Assembly (NCBI GenBank): GCA_905215755.1
Contig: CAJMRE010000014.1
Location: 1-44,891, forward strand
Direction of reading: 5' to 3'
From: an uncultured bacterium
GTDB taxonomy: Bacteria > Actinomycetota > Coriobacteriia > Coriobacteriales > Coriobacteriaceae
Length of the DNA stretch: 44,891 nt
Shown here: one piece after another, positions 16,046-24,300 of the stretch
How the letters are laid out: each line of letters starts with the position of its first letter
Numbering within the stretch: position 1 is the first letter of the stretch
Translations under genes and position numbers: made by a program
The notes under the pieces: generated by a model
Told to the model about the DNA's origin: nothing
Database searches by the model: none
The model's input: the letters and a program-made list of their open reading frames with translations, nothing else

Positions 16046-16963
16046 ATGGACCTGCCTATCAGCTTGGAAGACATCACGTATGCCGAGAACTATCTGGCGC
16101 AGGGCGACCTGGCTACGGCGACGCCGCTGCTGGAGCGTCTGGTGGAGCTCGCCGAGGAGTATATCGACGCTGAGTGCAAGACGGAGGAGAAGCGCCAATA
16201 CTTTAGCTTCGATAGCAAGTTTGAGCGCTTGGCCTATCGCCGCGTGGAGAAGGATCCGCGCGAGCTCGTGCAGGTCGAGGTGCCGTTTGACCGCCTGTAC
16301 TCTGATATGGCGTTTGCCTACATTCGCCAGCAGGATTATGTGAGCGCTCGTAATGCCCTGATGCAGGCTGTGCGTTGGGACCCCATGAACTGCAACTATC
16401 GCTTGGATTTGGCCGAGCTGTTCCGCGCACTCGAGGACAAGCAGGAATGGGCATCGCTCTCGTTCTCGGTGCTGGAGCGTGCAAGCGATGGCAAGTGCGC
16501 CGCCCGCGCTTACGCCAATCTAGGCCGGTACTTCTTGGAGCCCGAGACCGAGAACGTTTCGGCTGCCGTGGGCTGCGCGCGTCTGGCGCTGCGCCTGGCG
16601 CCCAACGATGCGCATACGACGCGCCTGCTCAACAAGATCCATACCACCTATCCGGATGCCGCCGATGAGAGCGACGAGCACGTGATGGGTGAACTGGCGT
16701 TGCAGGGCGTTCCGACCTCACCTTCGGCCGAGATTGCCATCTGCCTGATTATGTGCGCGACCGATGCTGCAAGCGACGGCGACAAGCAGGAGGCGACGCG
16801 CCTGACGGTGCGTGCTCGCGACTTGGTGGGCGAGGAAGCCTGCGCGGCGATTATCAAGCTGGTGCGCGAGAGCGATGCCGAGCTTAATGCCGAGCGCAGG
16901 GCAAAGCGCGAGGCTGCGGGCTCAAACGCCGATGGCGCCAAGGAGGCCGGCGATGCCCAGTAA
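16046..16963 (+). CDS. Tetratricopeptide-repeat protein
   Basis: A 305-residue soluble, helical protein. TPR-like units are visible at about 12-35 (YAENYLAQGDLATATPLLER), 90-125 (MAFAYIRQQDYVSARNALMQ, VRWDPMN) and 165-195 (NVSAAVGCARLALRLAPND). The C-terminus is a charged Ala-rich tail. TPR proteins are binding scaffolds; the partner is unknown. The ATG has GAGGAG upstream. The stop overlaps the smpB start by 11 bp, so the two are translated together. Confidence 0.75.
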   Translation: MDLPISLEDITYAENYLAQGDLATATPLLERLVELAEEYIDAECKTEEKRQYFSFDSKFERLAYRRVEKDPRELVQVEVPFDRLYSDMAFAYIRQQDYVSARNALMQAVRWDPMNCNYRLDLAELFRALEDKQEWASLSFSVLERASDGKCAARAYANLGRYFLEPETENVSAAVGCARLALRLAPNDAHTTRLLNKIHTTYPDAADESDEHVMGELALQGVPTSPSAEIAICLIMCATDAASDGDKQEATRLTVRARDLVGEEACAAIIKLVRESDAELNAERRAKREAAGSNADGAKEAGDAQ

Positions 16964-17423
16964 GCGCGAGCGCAAGCTCATTTCCAAGAATCGTTCGGCA
17001 CATCACGAGTACTTTATCGATGAGACGTTTGAGTGCGGTATTGAGCTGAGCGGTACCGAGGTCAAGTCGATTCGCGAGCGCGCGTGCCAGATTACCGATA
17101 CCTTTGCACTGATTCGTGGCGGGGAGTGCTGGCTCGTCGGCCTGCATATCCACCCTTATAGCCATGGTGGCGTGTGGAATCGCGATCCCGACCGTCGGCG
17201 CCGTCTGCTGCTGCACCGCAAGGAAATCGACTTTCTTGACGGCAAACTTCGCAACCGTGGTTATGCGCTGGTTCCGTTGGAGCTCTACTTCAATACCGAC
17301 GGCCGCGTAAAGCTGCTGCTGGGCCTGGGTCGCGGCAAGAAGCTCTACGACAAGCGCGATGACATGGCCAAGCGTGATGTCCAACGCGAGATCGACCGCG
17401 CCCTCAAGGAACGCAACCGCTGA
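16953..17423 (+). CDS. smpB: SsrA-binding protein SmpB
   Basis: SmpB carries tmRNA to stalled ribosomes in trans-translation. The 156-residue protein has the OB-fold motifs KLISKNRSAHHEYFIDETFE, GIELSGTEVKSIRERACQI and LVPLELYFNTDGRVKLLLGL, and the basic C-terminal tail starting GKKLYDKRDDMAKRDVQRE that mimics mRNA in the decoding site. The ATG at 16953 has AGGAGG at 16941-16946, inside the end of the TPR gene. rnr, which works in the same clearance pathway, lies upstream. No tmRNA gene is visible in this window. Confidence 0.96.
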   Translation: MPSKRERKLISKNRSAHHEYFIDETFECGIELSGTEVKSIRERACQITDTFALIRGGECWLVGLHIHPYSHGGVWNRDPDRRRRLLLHRKEIDFLDGKLRNRGYALVPLELYFNTDGRVKLLLGLGRGKKLYDKRDDMAKRDVQREIDRALKERNR

Positions 17424-17435
17424 CCGTCCTTCATA

Positions 17436-17502
17436 AGTTGCGGTGGAATACGGACTGTTTTGCCTGTTTGAGGGGCTATTCAGTCCCTATTTCACCGCAA
17501 CT
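17436..17502 (+). repeat. 67-bp palindromic repeat, copy 2
   Basis: Same arms as at 8111-8177 (AGTTGCGGTG and CACCGCAACT ends) with a different centre. It lies 13 bp after the smpB stop. Confidence 0.85.
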
Positions 17503-17629
17503 GCGGGTGTCCCATCTTTCTTACTGTTCTGACACATATGTTTCAAAGGCGGCGTCCGTTATGGGCGCTGCCTTTTTTGTGGGTACATACATCCATGAGG
17601 TTCCAACCCGAGCTAGGGGAGTGATCGTT

Positions 17630-18133
17630 ATGGACAAAACTGCGTTCTTTACCATGCCGAGCGGCCTGTACGTGGTGAACTCCGCTGCAGACGGGCTGCG
17701 CGCCGGCTGCGTCATCAACACGGCGGTGCAGGTGACGTCCATGCCGCCGCGCATTTCGGTTGCCGTTAACAAGGAAAACGTCACCTCGGGCGTCATCGCA
17801 TCAGCCAAAGCGTTCGCGCTGACCGTGATCGATCAGACCGCCGACATGCTCTACATCGGTAACTTTGGGTTCCGCACCAGCAGCGATTATGACAAGTTTG
17901 CCAAATACGAGACCCGCGAGACGGCTCTGGGCATGCCCTATGTGCCCGAGCACGCGGCGGCCCTGTTTAGCTGCCGTTTGATTGATACCGTGGATGTGGG
18001 CACGCATCTACTGTTTATCGGCGAGGTCGAGGATGCCGAGCGCCTGAGCGACGACACGCCGCTCACCTACGATTACTACCATAAGGTCCTGAAGGGCAAG
18101 ACGCCGCCCAAGGCATCTTCGTATCAGGGATAG
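17630..18133 (+). CDS. Flavin reductase family (FMN-binding) protein
   Basis: A 167-residue split-barrel flavoprotein. The N-terminus MPSGLYVVNSAADGLRAGCV and the segment VTSMPPRISVAVNKENVTSGVI are typical of the flavin reductase-like domain, and GTHLLFIGEVEDAERLSDD is the usual C-terminal strand pair. A rubredoxin gene follows at 18223, so an electron chain flavin reductase-rubredoxin for oxygen or peroxide detoxification is plausible, but the rubredoxin has its own promoter. ATG 17630 has GGGGAGTG upstream. Confidence 0.88.
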   Translation: MDKTAFFTMPSGLYVVNSAADGLRAGCVINTAVQVTSMPPRISVAVNKENVTSGVIASAKAFALTVIDQTADMLYIGNFGFRTSSDYDKFAKYETRETALGMPYVPEHAAALFSCRLIDTVDVGTHLLFIGEVEDAERLSDDTPLTYDYYHKVLKGKTPPKASSYQG

Positions 18134-18150
18134 AAATGCTCTAAAAACAC

Positions 18151-18178
18151 TTGCATTATATTATTGAGAACCTATACT
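18151..18178 (+). promoter_or_regulatory. Rubredoxin promoter
   Basis: TTGCAT (18151-18156) and TATACT (18173-18178) are 16 nt apart in an AT-rich stretch, 45 bp before the rubredoxin ATG. Confidence 0.6.
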
Positions 18179-18222
18179 AATAAGCGAAGTACATCAGCAG
18201 TCACGTTCGAGAGGAGAACATC

Positions 18223-18366
18223 ATGGCTGAGGAGAAGAAGACCTATAAGTTTGTGTGCACCGTTTGCGGTTACGAGGTCGAGGTCGACACGCCCGAGCTG
18301 CCCGAGGACTACGTGTGCCCGGTGTGCGGCGTCGGTCCCGATGAGTTTGAGCTCGTCGAGGAGTAA
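18223..18366 (+). CDS. Rubredoxin
   Basis: A 47-residue iron protein. The four iron-binding cysteines lie in FVCTVCGYEVE (first CXXC) and YVCPVCGVGPDEFE (second CXXC). Rubredoxins carry single electrons, usually to oxygen- or peroxide-reducing enzymes in anaerobes. ATG 18223 has GAGGAG upstream. It follows the flavin reductase with its own promoter between them. A strong terminator lies 42 bp after the stop. Confidence 0.95.
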   Translation: MAEEKKTYKFVCTVCGYEVEVDTPELPEDYVCPVCGVGPDEFELVEE

Positions 18367-18407
18367 CTCGCAGGCACACGGCGAAAGCCGAATATAGCTC
18401 TGTCCAG

Positions 18408-18441
18408 GGGCCCCGGTCGAATTCTCGCCTGGGGCCCTTTT
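18408..18441 (+). terminator. Terminator of the rubredoxin gene
   Basis: GGGCCCC... pairs with ...TGGGGCCC around a CGAATTC loop, followed by TTTT. Confidence 0.75.
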
Positions 18442-18509
18442 CCTCCGTCCCCAAGGGATCACAGCTGCTGTTAGCCGATCCTGTCTGTCGTGAGTCCGGC
18501 CGACCGTTT

Positions 18510-18646
18510 GTCTCGATCTGTAACATCTAGCAGTGAAAACGGGGTCCACTTGTTACAGATTGAGACAAACGGAGCTGTCCCTCGGAATGATCTCGATCTG
18601 TAACATCTAGACATCAAAAGCGGGTCTAGATGTTACAGATCGAGAC
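18510..18646 (+). repeat. 57-bp palindromic repeats, copies 1-2
   Basis: Copies lie at 18510-18566 and 18590-18646, separated by 23 nt. Each has arms of the type GTCTCGATCTGTAAC and GTTACAGATCGAGAC around a 27-nt centre. In copy 2 the centre extends the stem (CTAGAC opposite GTCTAG). They lie between two converging genes, rubredoxin and the Nramp transporter. Confidence 0.95.
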
Positions 18647-18673
18647 GTTTGCCTGGGTGGGTGTCCCGTCCCA

Positions 18674-19930
18674 TCACATCCCCGTTAGCAGCACGATGTC
18701 GAGAGCCGTCACAATGGCACCGATCCCTACGAGCAACGCGTTGAGCGGGCGCGAGTTGGCGTATTTGCCCATGACACGGCGTGAGCTGGTGAGCCGTATG
18801 AGCACAAAGACCGTAATCGGCAGTTGAAGCGACAGCAGTGCCTGACTCCAGATGAGACCTTCAAAAGGATTCGGGACGACCAGGCACGCCGCCACTGCAC
18901 CGACGAAACAGGCTGCCACCCCGATCGAGGAATGTCGGTCGTGGATGTCGTATTCCTCGTCGAACATGCCCGCGGTGATGGTTCCCGCCGCCATGCCCGC
19001 TGTCACGCTACTCGAGAGACCCGCGAACAGCAGCGCCACCGCAAAGATGGTCGAGCTCGCCGGGCCCAAGATGGGGGAGAGCGTGGCCGCTGCGACGGCG
19101 AGGTCGTCTACGACAGTGCCGTGCGCAAAGAAGGTCGTTGCGGCCAGGATGACCATGGCCGAGTTGATTGCCCAGCCCACGCCCATCGAAAAGAGCGTGT
19201 CGAAGAGCTCGTAGCGCAGACGTTCTTCGATAACTTGTTCGCCTTGGCCTTCGAAGTGCATGGATTGGATGACCTCGGAGTGCAGGAAGAGGTTGTGGGG
19301 CATAACGACCGCTCCCAGGACACTCACGATAATCGCGGCCGAGCCGGTGGGCATACTGGGCGTGATCCAGCTTGCGGCGGCCTGCGGCCAGTCGACCTTG
19401 ACCAGCGCAAGCTCGGCCAAAAACGAGAGTCCTACCACGCCTACGAAGGCGATGATCCATCGCTCGGCGCGCTTGTAGGAGCTCGTCATGAGCATCGCCA
19501 TCGATACTGCCGCCACGATGACGCAGCCCGCGCGCACGGGCAGCCCAAAGAGCATTTGAAGGGCAATCGCGCCACCCAGGACTTCGGCCATGGCGGTGGC
19601 GATGGTCGCGAGATAGGCACTGGCGAGCACCGCGCGTCCCACGATGCAGGGGAGAAAGCGGGTCGTGGCCTCGGCAAGGCAGGCGCCCGTGGCGATGCCC
19701 AAGTGCGCCGCGTTGTGCTGCAAGACGATCAGCATAATCGTGGACAGCGTGACCACCCACAGCAGTGCGTAGCCAAACTGCGAGCCCGCGGCCATGTTGG
19801 AGGCCCAGTTGCCCGGATCGATAAAGCCGACGGTCACGAGCAGCCCGGGGCCGATATGCCATGCGACGTCTAGGCCTCCGTGACCACCGGTGCGCCGGGA
19901 GCCAAAGTGTTGTTTGAGATGGTTGAGCAT
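18674..19930 (-). CDS. Nramp family divalent metal (Mn2+/Fe2+) transporter
   Basis: A proton-coupled importer for manganese or iron, about 418 residues with ~11 transmembrane helices. The metal-binding motif of helix 1 is GFIDPGNWASN and that of helix 6 is VVMPHNLFLHSEV (the family MPH). The tail RLTSSRRVMGKYANSRPLN is also family-like. I start at ATG 19930 (MLNHLKQHF), with AGGAA upstream; ATG 19966 would add 12 residues. gpmA lies 76 bp upstream on the same strand, so read-through is possible. Confidence 0.92.
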   Translation of the reverse strand: MLNHLKQHFGSRRTGGHGGLDVAWHIGPGLLVTVGFIDPGNWASNMAAGSQFGYALLWVVTLSTIMLIVLQHNAAHLGIATGACLAEATTRFLPCIVGRAVLASAYLATIATAMAEVLGGAIALQMLFGLPVRAGCVIVAAVSMAMLMTSSYKRAERWIIAFVGVVGLSFLAELALVKVDWPQAAASWITPSMPTGSAAIIVSVLGAVVMPHNLFLHSEVIQSMHFEGQGEQVIEERLRYELFDTLFSMGVGWAINSAMVILAATTFFAHGTVVDDLAVAAATLSPILGPASSTIFAVALLFAGLSSSVTAGMAAGTITAGMFDEEYDIHDRHSSIGVAACFVGAVAACLVVPNPFEGLIWSQALLSLQLPITVFVLIRLTSSRRVMGKYANSRPLNALLVGIGAIVTALDIVLLTGM

Positions 19931-20005
19931 GGTGCGTTCCTGTGCATGGGCGGCGTGACGTCGCATCTGGGTCGTGCGGCGCCACGCGTCGGATTTGGGT
20001 TGGGG

Positions 20006-20779
20006 CTACTTGTGCGCTTTGCCCTGGTTGGCCACGGCGTCGATCTTGGCGGCGATGGTCGCCGGGTCGCCGATGTAGCGCTTGTCGAGGACATTGAAAT
20101 CGGTATCGAAGGTGTAGACGAGCGGCACGCCGGTGGGGATGTTGACCTTGAGGATCTCCTCGGGCGTGAGGTGCTCGAGCTTCATGACGAGTGAGCGCAG
20201 GGAGTTGCCGTGTGCGGCGATGAGTACGCGCTTGCCGGCGAGCATCTGGGGGCGAATCTCGTCTTCGAAATAGGGCCAGGCACGGGCGATTGTGTCCTTG
20301 AGGCACTCGGTATAGGGCAGCTGATCGGGTGCGACATCACGGTATTGCTCCTGGGTGTGGGGATCGCGCGCGTCGCCCGGCTCGAGCGCCGGCGGACAGA
20401 CATCGAAGGAACGGCGCCAGATAAGCACCTGTTCGTCGCCGTGCTCTGCCGCGGCATCGGCCTTGTTGAGACCCTGCAACGCGCCGTAGTGGCGCTCGTT
20501 GAGCTTCCAGGATTTGATGACGGGCAGCCACTCGCGATCCATTTGGCCGAGTACGATGTTGAGGGTGTGGATTGCGCGCTTGAGGCGCGAGGTGTAGCAG
20601 ATGTCAAAGTCGAAACCCGCTTCTTTGAGGGCACGGCCGCCTGCTGCCGCCTCTTCGCGGCCCGTGTCGGTGAGCTCAACATCGGTCCAGCCGGTGAACA
20701 GGTTGAGCTTGTTCCACTCGGACTCTCCGTGACGGATAAGGACGAGTTGCATCGTCTGTTGGTCTGTCTGGTGCGCCAT
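20006..20779 (-). CDS. gpmA: 2,3-bisphosphoglycerate-dependent phosphoglycerate mutase
   Basis: Interconverts 3- and 2-phosphoglycerate in glycolysis. The 257-residue protein starts with the histidine phosphatase motif LVLIRHGESEWN (catalytic His about residue 17), then LFTGWTDVELTDTG, TSRLKRAIHT, LNERHYGALQGLNK and the second catalytic histidine in VLIAAHGNSLRSLV. Length fits the dPGM family. The ATG at 20779 has AAGGAGG at the right distance; a later in-frame ATG (MQLVLIRHG) is an alternative. The start region faces the 57-bp repeats and gltB. Confidence 0.96.
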   Translation of the reverse strand: MAHQTDQQTMQLVLIRHGESEWNKLNLFTGWTDVELTDTGREEAAAGGRALKEAGFDFDICYTSRLKRAIHTLNIVLGQMDREWLPVIKSWKLNERHYGALQGLNKADAAAEHGDEQVLIWRRSFDVCPPALEPGDARDPHTQEQYRDVAPDQLPYTECLKDTIARAWPYFEDEIRPQMLAGKRVLIAAHGNSLRSLVMKLEHLTPEEILKVNIPTGVPLVYTFDTDFNVLDKRYIGDPATIAAKIDAVANQGKAHK

Positions 20780-20917
20780 AGGGGCCTCCTTGATCTGGCA
20801 CGGTGTGCGTGCCGTTTGCTTGACGCCGCAAAGGATACCCGTTTTAGGCCAAAAAGTTAACCAAGACTAACAAAATTGTTGTATTTGAATAGGATGGTGA
20901 AAGGGAGTTGCCGAAAT

Positions 20918-21134
20918 GTCTTGATCTGTAACAACTAGGGATGGAAATTGGGTCTAGGTGTTACAGATCAAGACAAGAAGAAATGGTCCTATGGAAAATC
21001 TCGATCTGTAACAGTTAGCTGCAAAAACTGGCCCTTCGTGTTACAGATTGAGACATTCGGAACCGTCTCTCAAAAACATCTCAATCTGTAACTGTTAGTC
21101 ATCGAAATTGGGTCTTACTGTTACAGATTGAGAT
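20918..21134 (+). repeat. 57-bp palindromic repeats, copies 3-5
   Basis: Copies at 20918-20974, 20998-21054 and 21078-21134, each separated by exactly 23 nt (80-bp period). The first has GTCTTGATCTG opposite CAGATCAAGAC, the third has ATCTCAATCTG opposite CAGATTGAGAT; in both, changes on one arm are matched on the other. They occupy the middle of the region between divergent gpmA and gltB. I see no gene in 20780-21317 except the fragment at 21151. Confidence 0.95.
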
Positions 21135-21150
21135 GTTTGAAGTGGTGAGT

Positions 21151-21240
21151 TTACAGGTCGAACTTGGGGCCCTTGTCGTTGTCCTTGAGGTCGGCGGTGT
21201 CCACTCGTAGGGCGTGCGTTACGCGATTGTTTCGAAACGG
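21151..21240 (-). pseudogene. Possible 3' remnant of a lost gene
   Basis: On the - strand, a frame ending in TAA at 21151-21153 reads RVTHALRVDTADLKDNDKG plus PKFDL. Its last ~20 codons nearly all end in G or C and match the codon preference of the neighbouring genes. Upstream the frame loses this character and reaches a TGA near 21283 without a start codon. It looks like the tail of a deleted gene. The family is not recognised, and a chance open stretch cannot be excluded. Confidence 0.4.
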
Positions 21241-21317
21241 GCGGGAAACACAATGGGCCGGTGATGCTTCTAGTATGCCTATTCAACTGACTGTCTAACA
21301 CCAAGGGGAGGATCGCG

Positions 21318-24300
21318 ATGCAGGCAGATTCCGCTCAGCAGCAGGGCCTTTATCGCCCCGAATTCGACCACGATGCATGTGGCATCGGCGCGCTTGCCGA
21401 TATCAACGGCGAGCGCCATCACCAGATTCTGGACGACGCACTGTCCATTCTGGTCAACTTGGAGCACCGCGGCGGCACCGGACTCGAGAAGAACACCGGC
21501 GACGGCGCCGGAATCCTGTTCCAGGTTCCGCATCACTTTTTCCGTAAAGAGGCCCAAAAGTGCGGCCAGATTCTGCCGGCAGAGGGCGACTATGGTGCGG
21601 CCATGCTGTTCTTCCCGCAGGACGACAAGGGCGTAGAGGATGCCCGTCGCGTGTTTGAGGAGGGCTGCGCCGAGGTTGGGGTGCCGCTGCTCTTTTGGCG
21701 CGAGGTGCCCGTCGACCCGCACGACCTGGGTGAGACGGCCCGCGCCTGCATGCCTACTATCCTGCAGGCTTTCCTGGGCCGTCCGGACGACACGCCCGCC
21801 GGCGATGCCTTTGAGCGTCGCCTGTACGTGTGCCGCCGCACCATCGAAAAGAAGGCCGACGCTGAGTTCGCCCTGCGCGACAAGATCTTCTATGTGTGCT
21901 CCATGAGCTCGCGCACCATCGTGTACAAGGGCATGCTTGTGGCCACGCAGATGCGCCGTTTCTTCATCGACCTCAACGACGCCGCCGTCAAAACGGCCGT
22001 GGCGCTCGTCCACTCGCGCTACTCCACCAACACCACGCCCAGCTGGGAGCGCGCACATCCCAACCGCTTTATCATCCACAACGGCGAGATCAACACCCTC
22101 AAGGGCAACGTCAACTGGATTCGCGCCCGTGAACCTAACCTGTACAGCCCCGTGCTGCAGCATGATCTTGAGCGTGTGATGCCCATCATCAACCGCGAGG
22201 GTTCCGACTCCGCGATTCTGGATAACGTGCTCGAGTTTTTGGTCATGAACGGCCGTCCGCTCACGCGTGCCGCGTCCATGTTGCTGCCCGAGCCGTGGGA
22301 CCACAACGACAGCCTGAGTGAGGAGCGCCGCGCCTACGACGCTTACCAGTCCATGCTCATGGAGCCGTGGGACGGTCCGGCCGCCATCGCCTTTACCGAC
22401 GGTCGTACGCTGGGCGCCGCCCTCGACCGTAACGGCCTGCGTCCCGCCCGCTACTATGTGACGCGCGACGGTCGCTTTATGCTGGCAAGCGAGGTGGGCA
22501 CCATCGAGGTGAGCCCCGAGAACATCCTGACGAGCGGCTGTCTGGGGCCGGGCCAGATGCTCGAGGTCGACTTTGCCCGCGGGCGCGTCATCTACAACGA
22601 AGAGCTGCGCGCGCGTTACGCCAAGGAAAAGCCCTACCGTGATTGGATTGCCGAGGAGACGCTGACCGTCGACGCGCTCGATAGGCCTGTCGCGGCAACG
22701 CCCGCCGAGGACGCCGAGGTACCCGCCGCCGTGCGCATGGCTAAGCTCGGGTATCACTGGGACGATGTTGACGAGGTCGTGCGTTCCATGGCCCAGCAGG
22801 GCAAGGCGCCACTCGCCTCGATGGGCATCGATGCGCCGCTGGCCTGCCTGTCCAAGAAGACGCGCTCCTTCTACGACTATTTCTATCAGCTGTTCGCTCA
22901 GGTCACGAACCCGCCCATCGACGCCCTTCGCGAGCATATGGTCACCTCGACCACGCTCTACCTGGGCAACCACGGAAACCTGCTCGAGGACTCCCGTACG
23001 GCTTGCCAGCTGGTGCGCCTGGAGCGCCCGCTGCTGAGCGAGGAGGAGTTCGACCGCATTTGCGCGATTGACCGTGTTGGCTTTAAGACCCGCCGGTTCC
23101 GTGCCGTGTACCGCCGCGACGCGGGTGAGGGCGCGCTGCAGGCTGCGCTCAAGCAGCTTGCAGAGGACGTTGAGGCTGCGGTCCGCGACGGCGTGAACAT
23201 CGTGGTGCTGAGCGATCGTGCCGCTGCGGGCGAGGTGCCCGTGCCGTCGCTGCTCGCCGTGGGCTGCGTGCACAACCACCTGATCCGCGCCGGCGTGCGT
23301 ACCTTTGCCGACATCGTGGTGGAGTGCGGCGACGCCGTGTCCCCGCACGACTTTGCGGCACTGGTGGGCTACTCCGCGAGCGGCATCTATCCGTACAACG
23401 CACACGCGTGCATCCGCGATCTGGCGGCGCGCGGCGACCTGGACGTGACGGCCGAGCAGGGCATCGCCAACTACAACAAGGCTGCGACGGCGGGCATCGT
23501 CTCCATCATGTCCAAGATGGGCATCTCCACGGTGCAGAGTTATCATTCGGCGCAGATCTTCGAGGCCGTGGGCTTTACGCCGGAGTTCGTCAACGCGTAC
23601 TTCGCCGGCACGGTGAGCCGTGTGGGCGGTATGGGTGTCGAGGACGTCGAGCGCGAGCAAAACGAGCGCTACGACGCCGCACTCGCTATCCTTAAGAGCC
23701 CGGCTCCCGATCAGCTGCCCACGTTGGGCCTGACCAAGTGGCGCCCGCTCGGCGGCGAGGATCACCTCATCGATCCGCAGACTGTCTACTTGCTGCAGAC
23801 CGCCTGCCGTGAGGACAGCTACGACACCTTTAAGGAGTACAGCGCCCGCCTGCACCGCACCGGCCGTGCCGTGCGCCTGCGCGACTTGCTCGACTTTGAT
23901 GCCAGCGGCCGCACTCCGGTGGCACTCGACGAGGTCGAGCCCGCGCTCAACATCGTCCGCCGCTTTAACACCGGCGCCATGTCGTATGGCTCCATCAGCA
24001 AAGAGGCACACGAGTGCATGGCCATCGCCATGAACCGCCTGCACGGCCGTTCCAACTCGGGCGAGGGCGGTGAGGATCCGCGTCGCGAGACCCCGCTGGC
24101 TAACGGTGACTCCAAGAACTCCGCCATCAAGCAGGTGGCAAGCGCGCGCTTTGGCGTGACGAGCCGCTACCTGTGCAGCGCCTTCGAGATTCAGATCAAG
24201 ATGGCCCAGGGCGCCAAGCCCGGCGAGGGTGGCCACCTGCCCGGCAAGAAGGTCTACCCCTGGATTGCCGAGGTCCGTCAGTCCACGCCCGGCATCGGCC

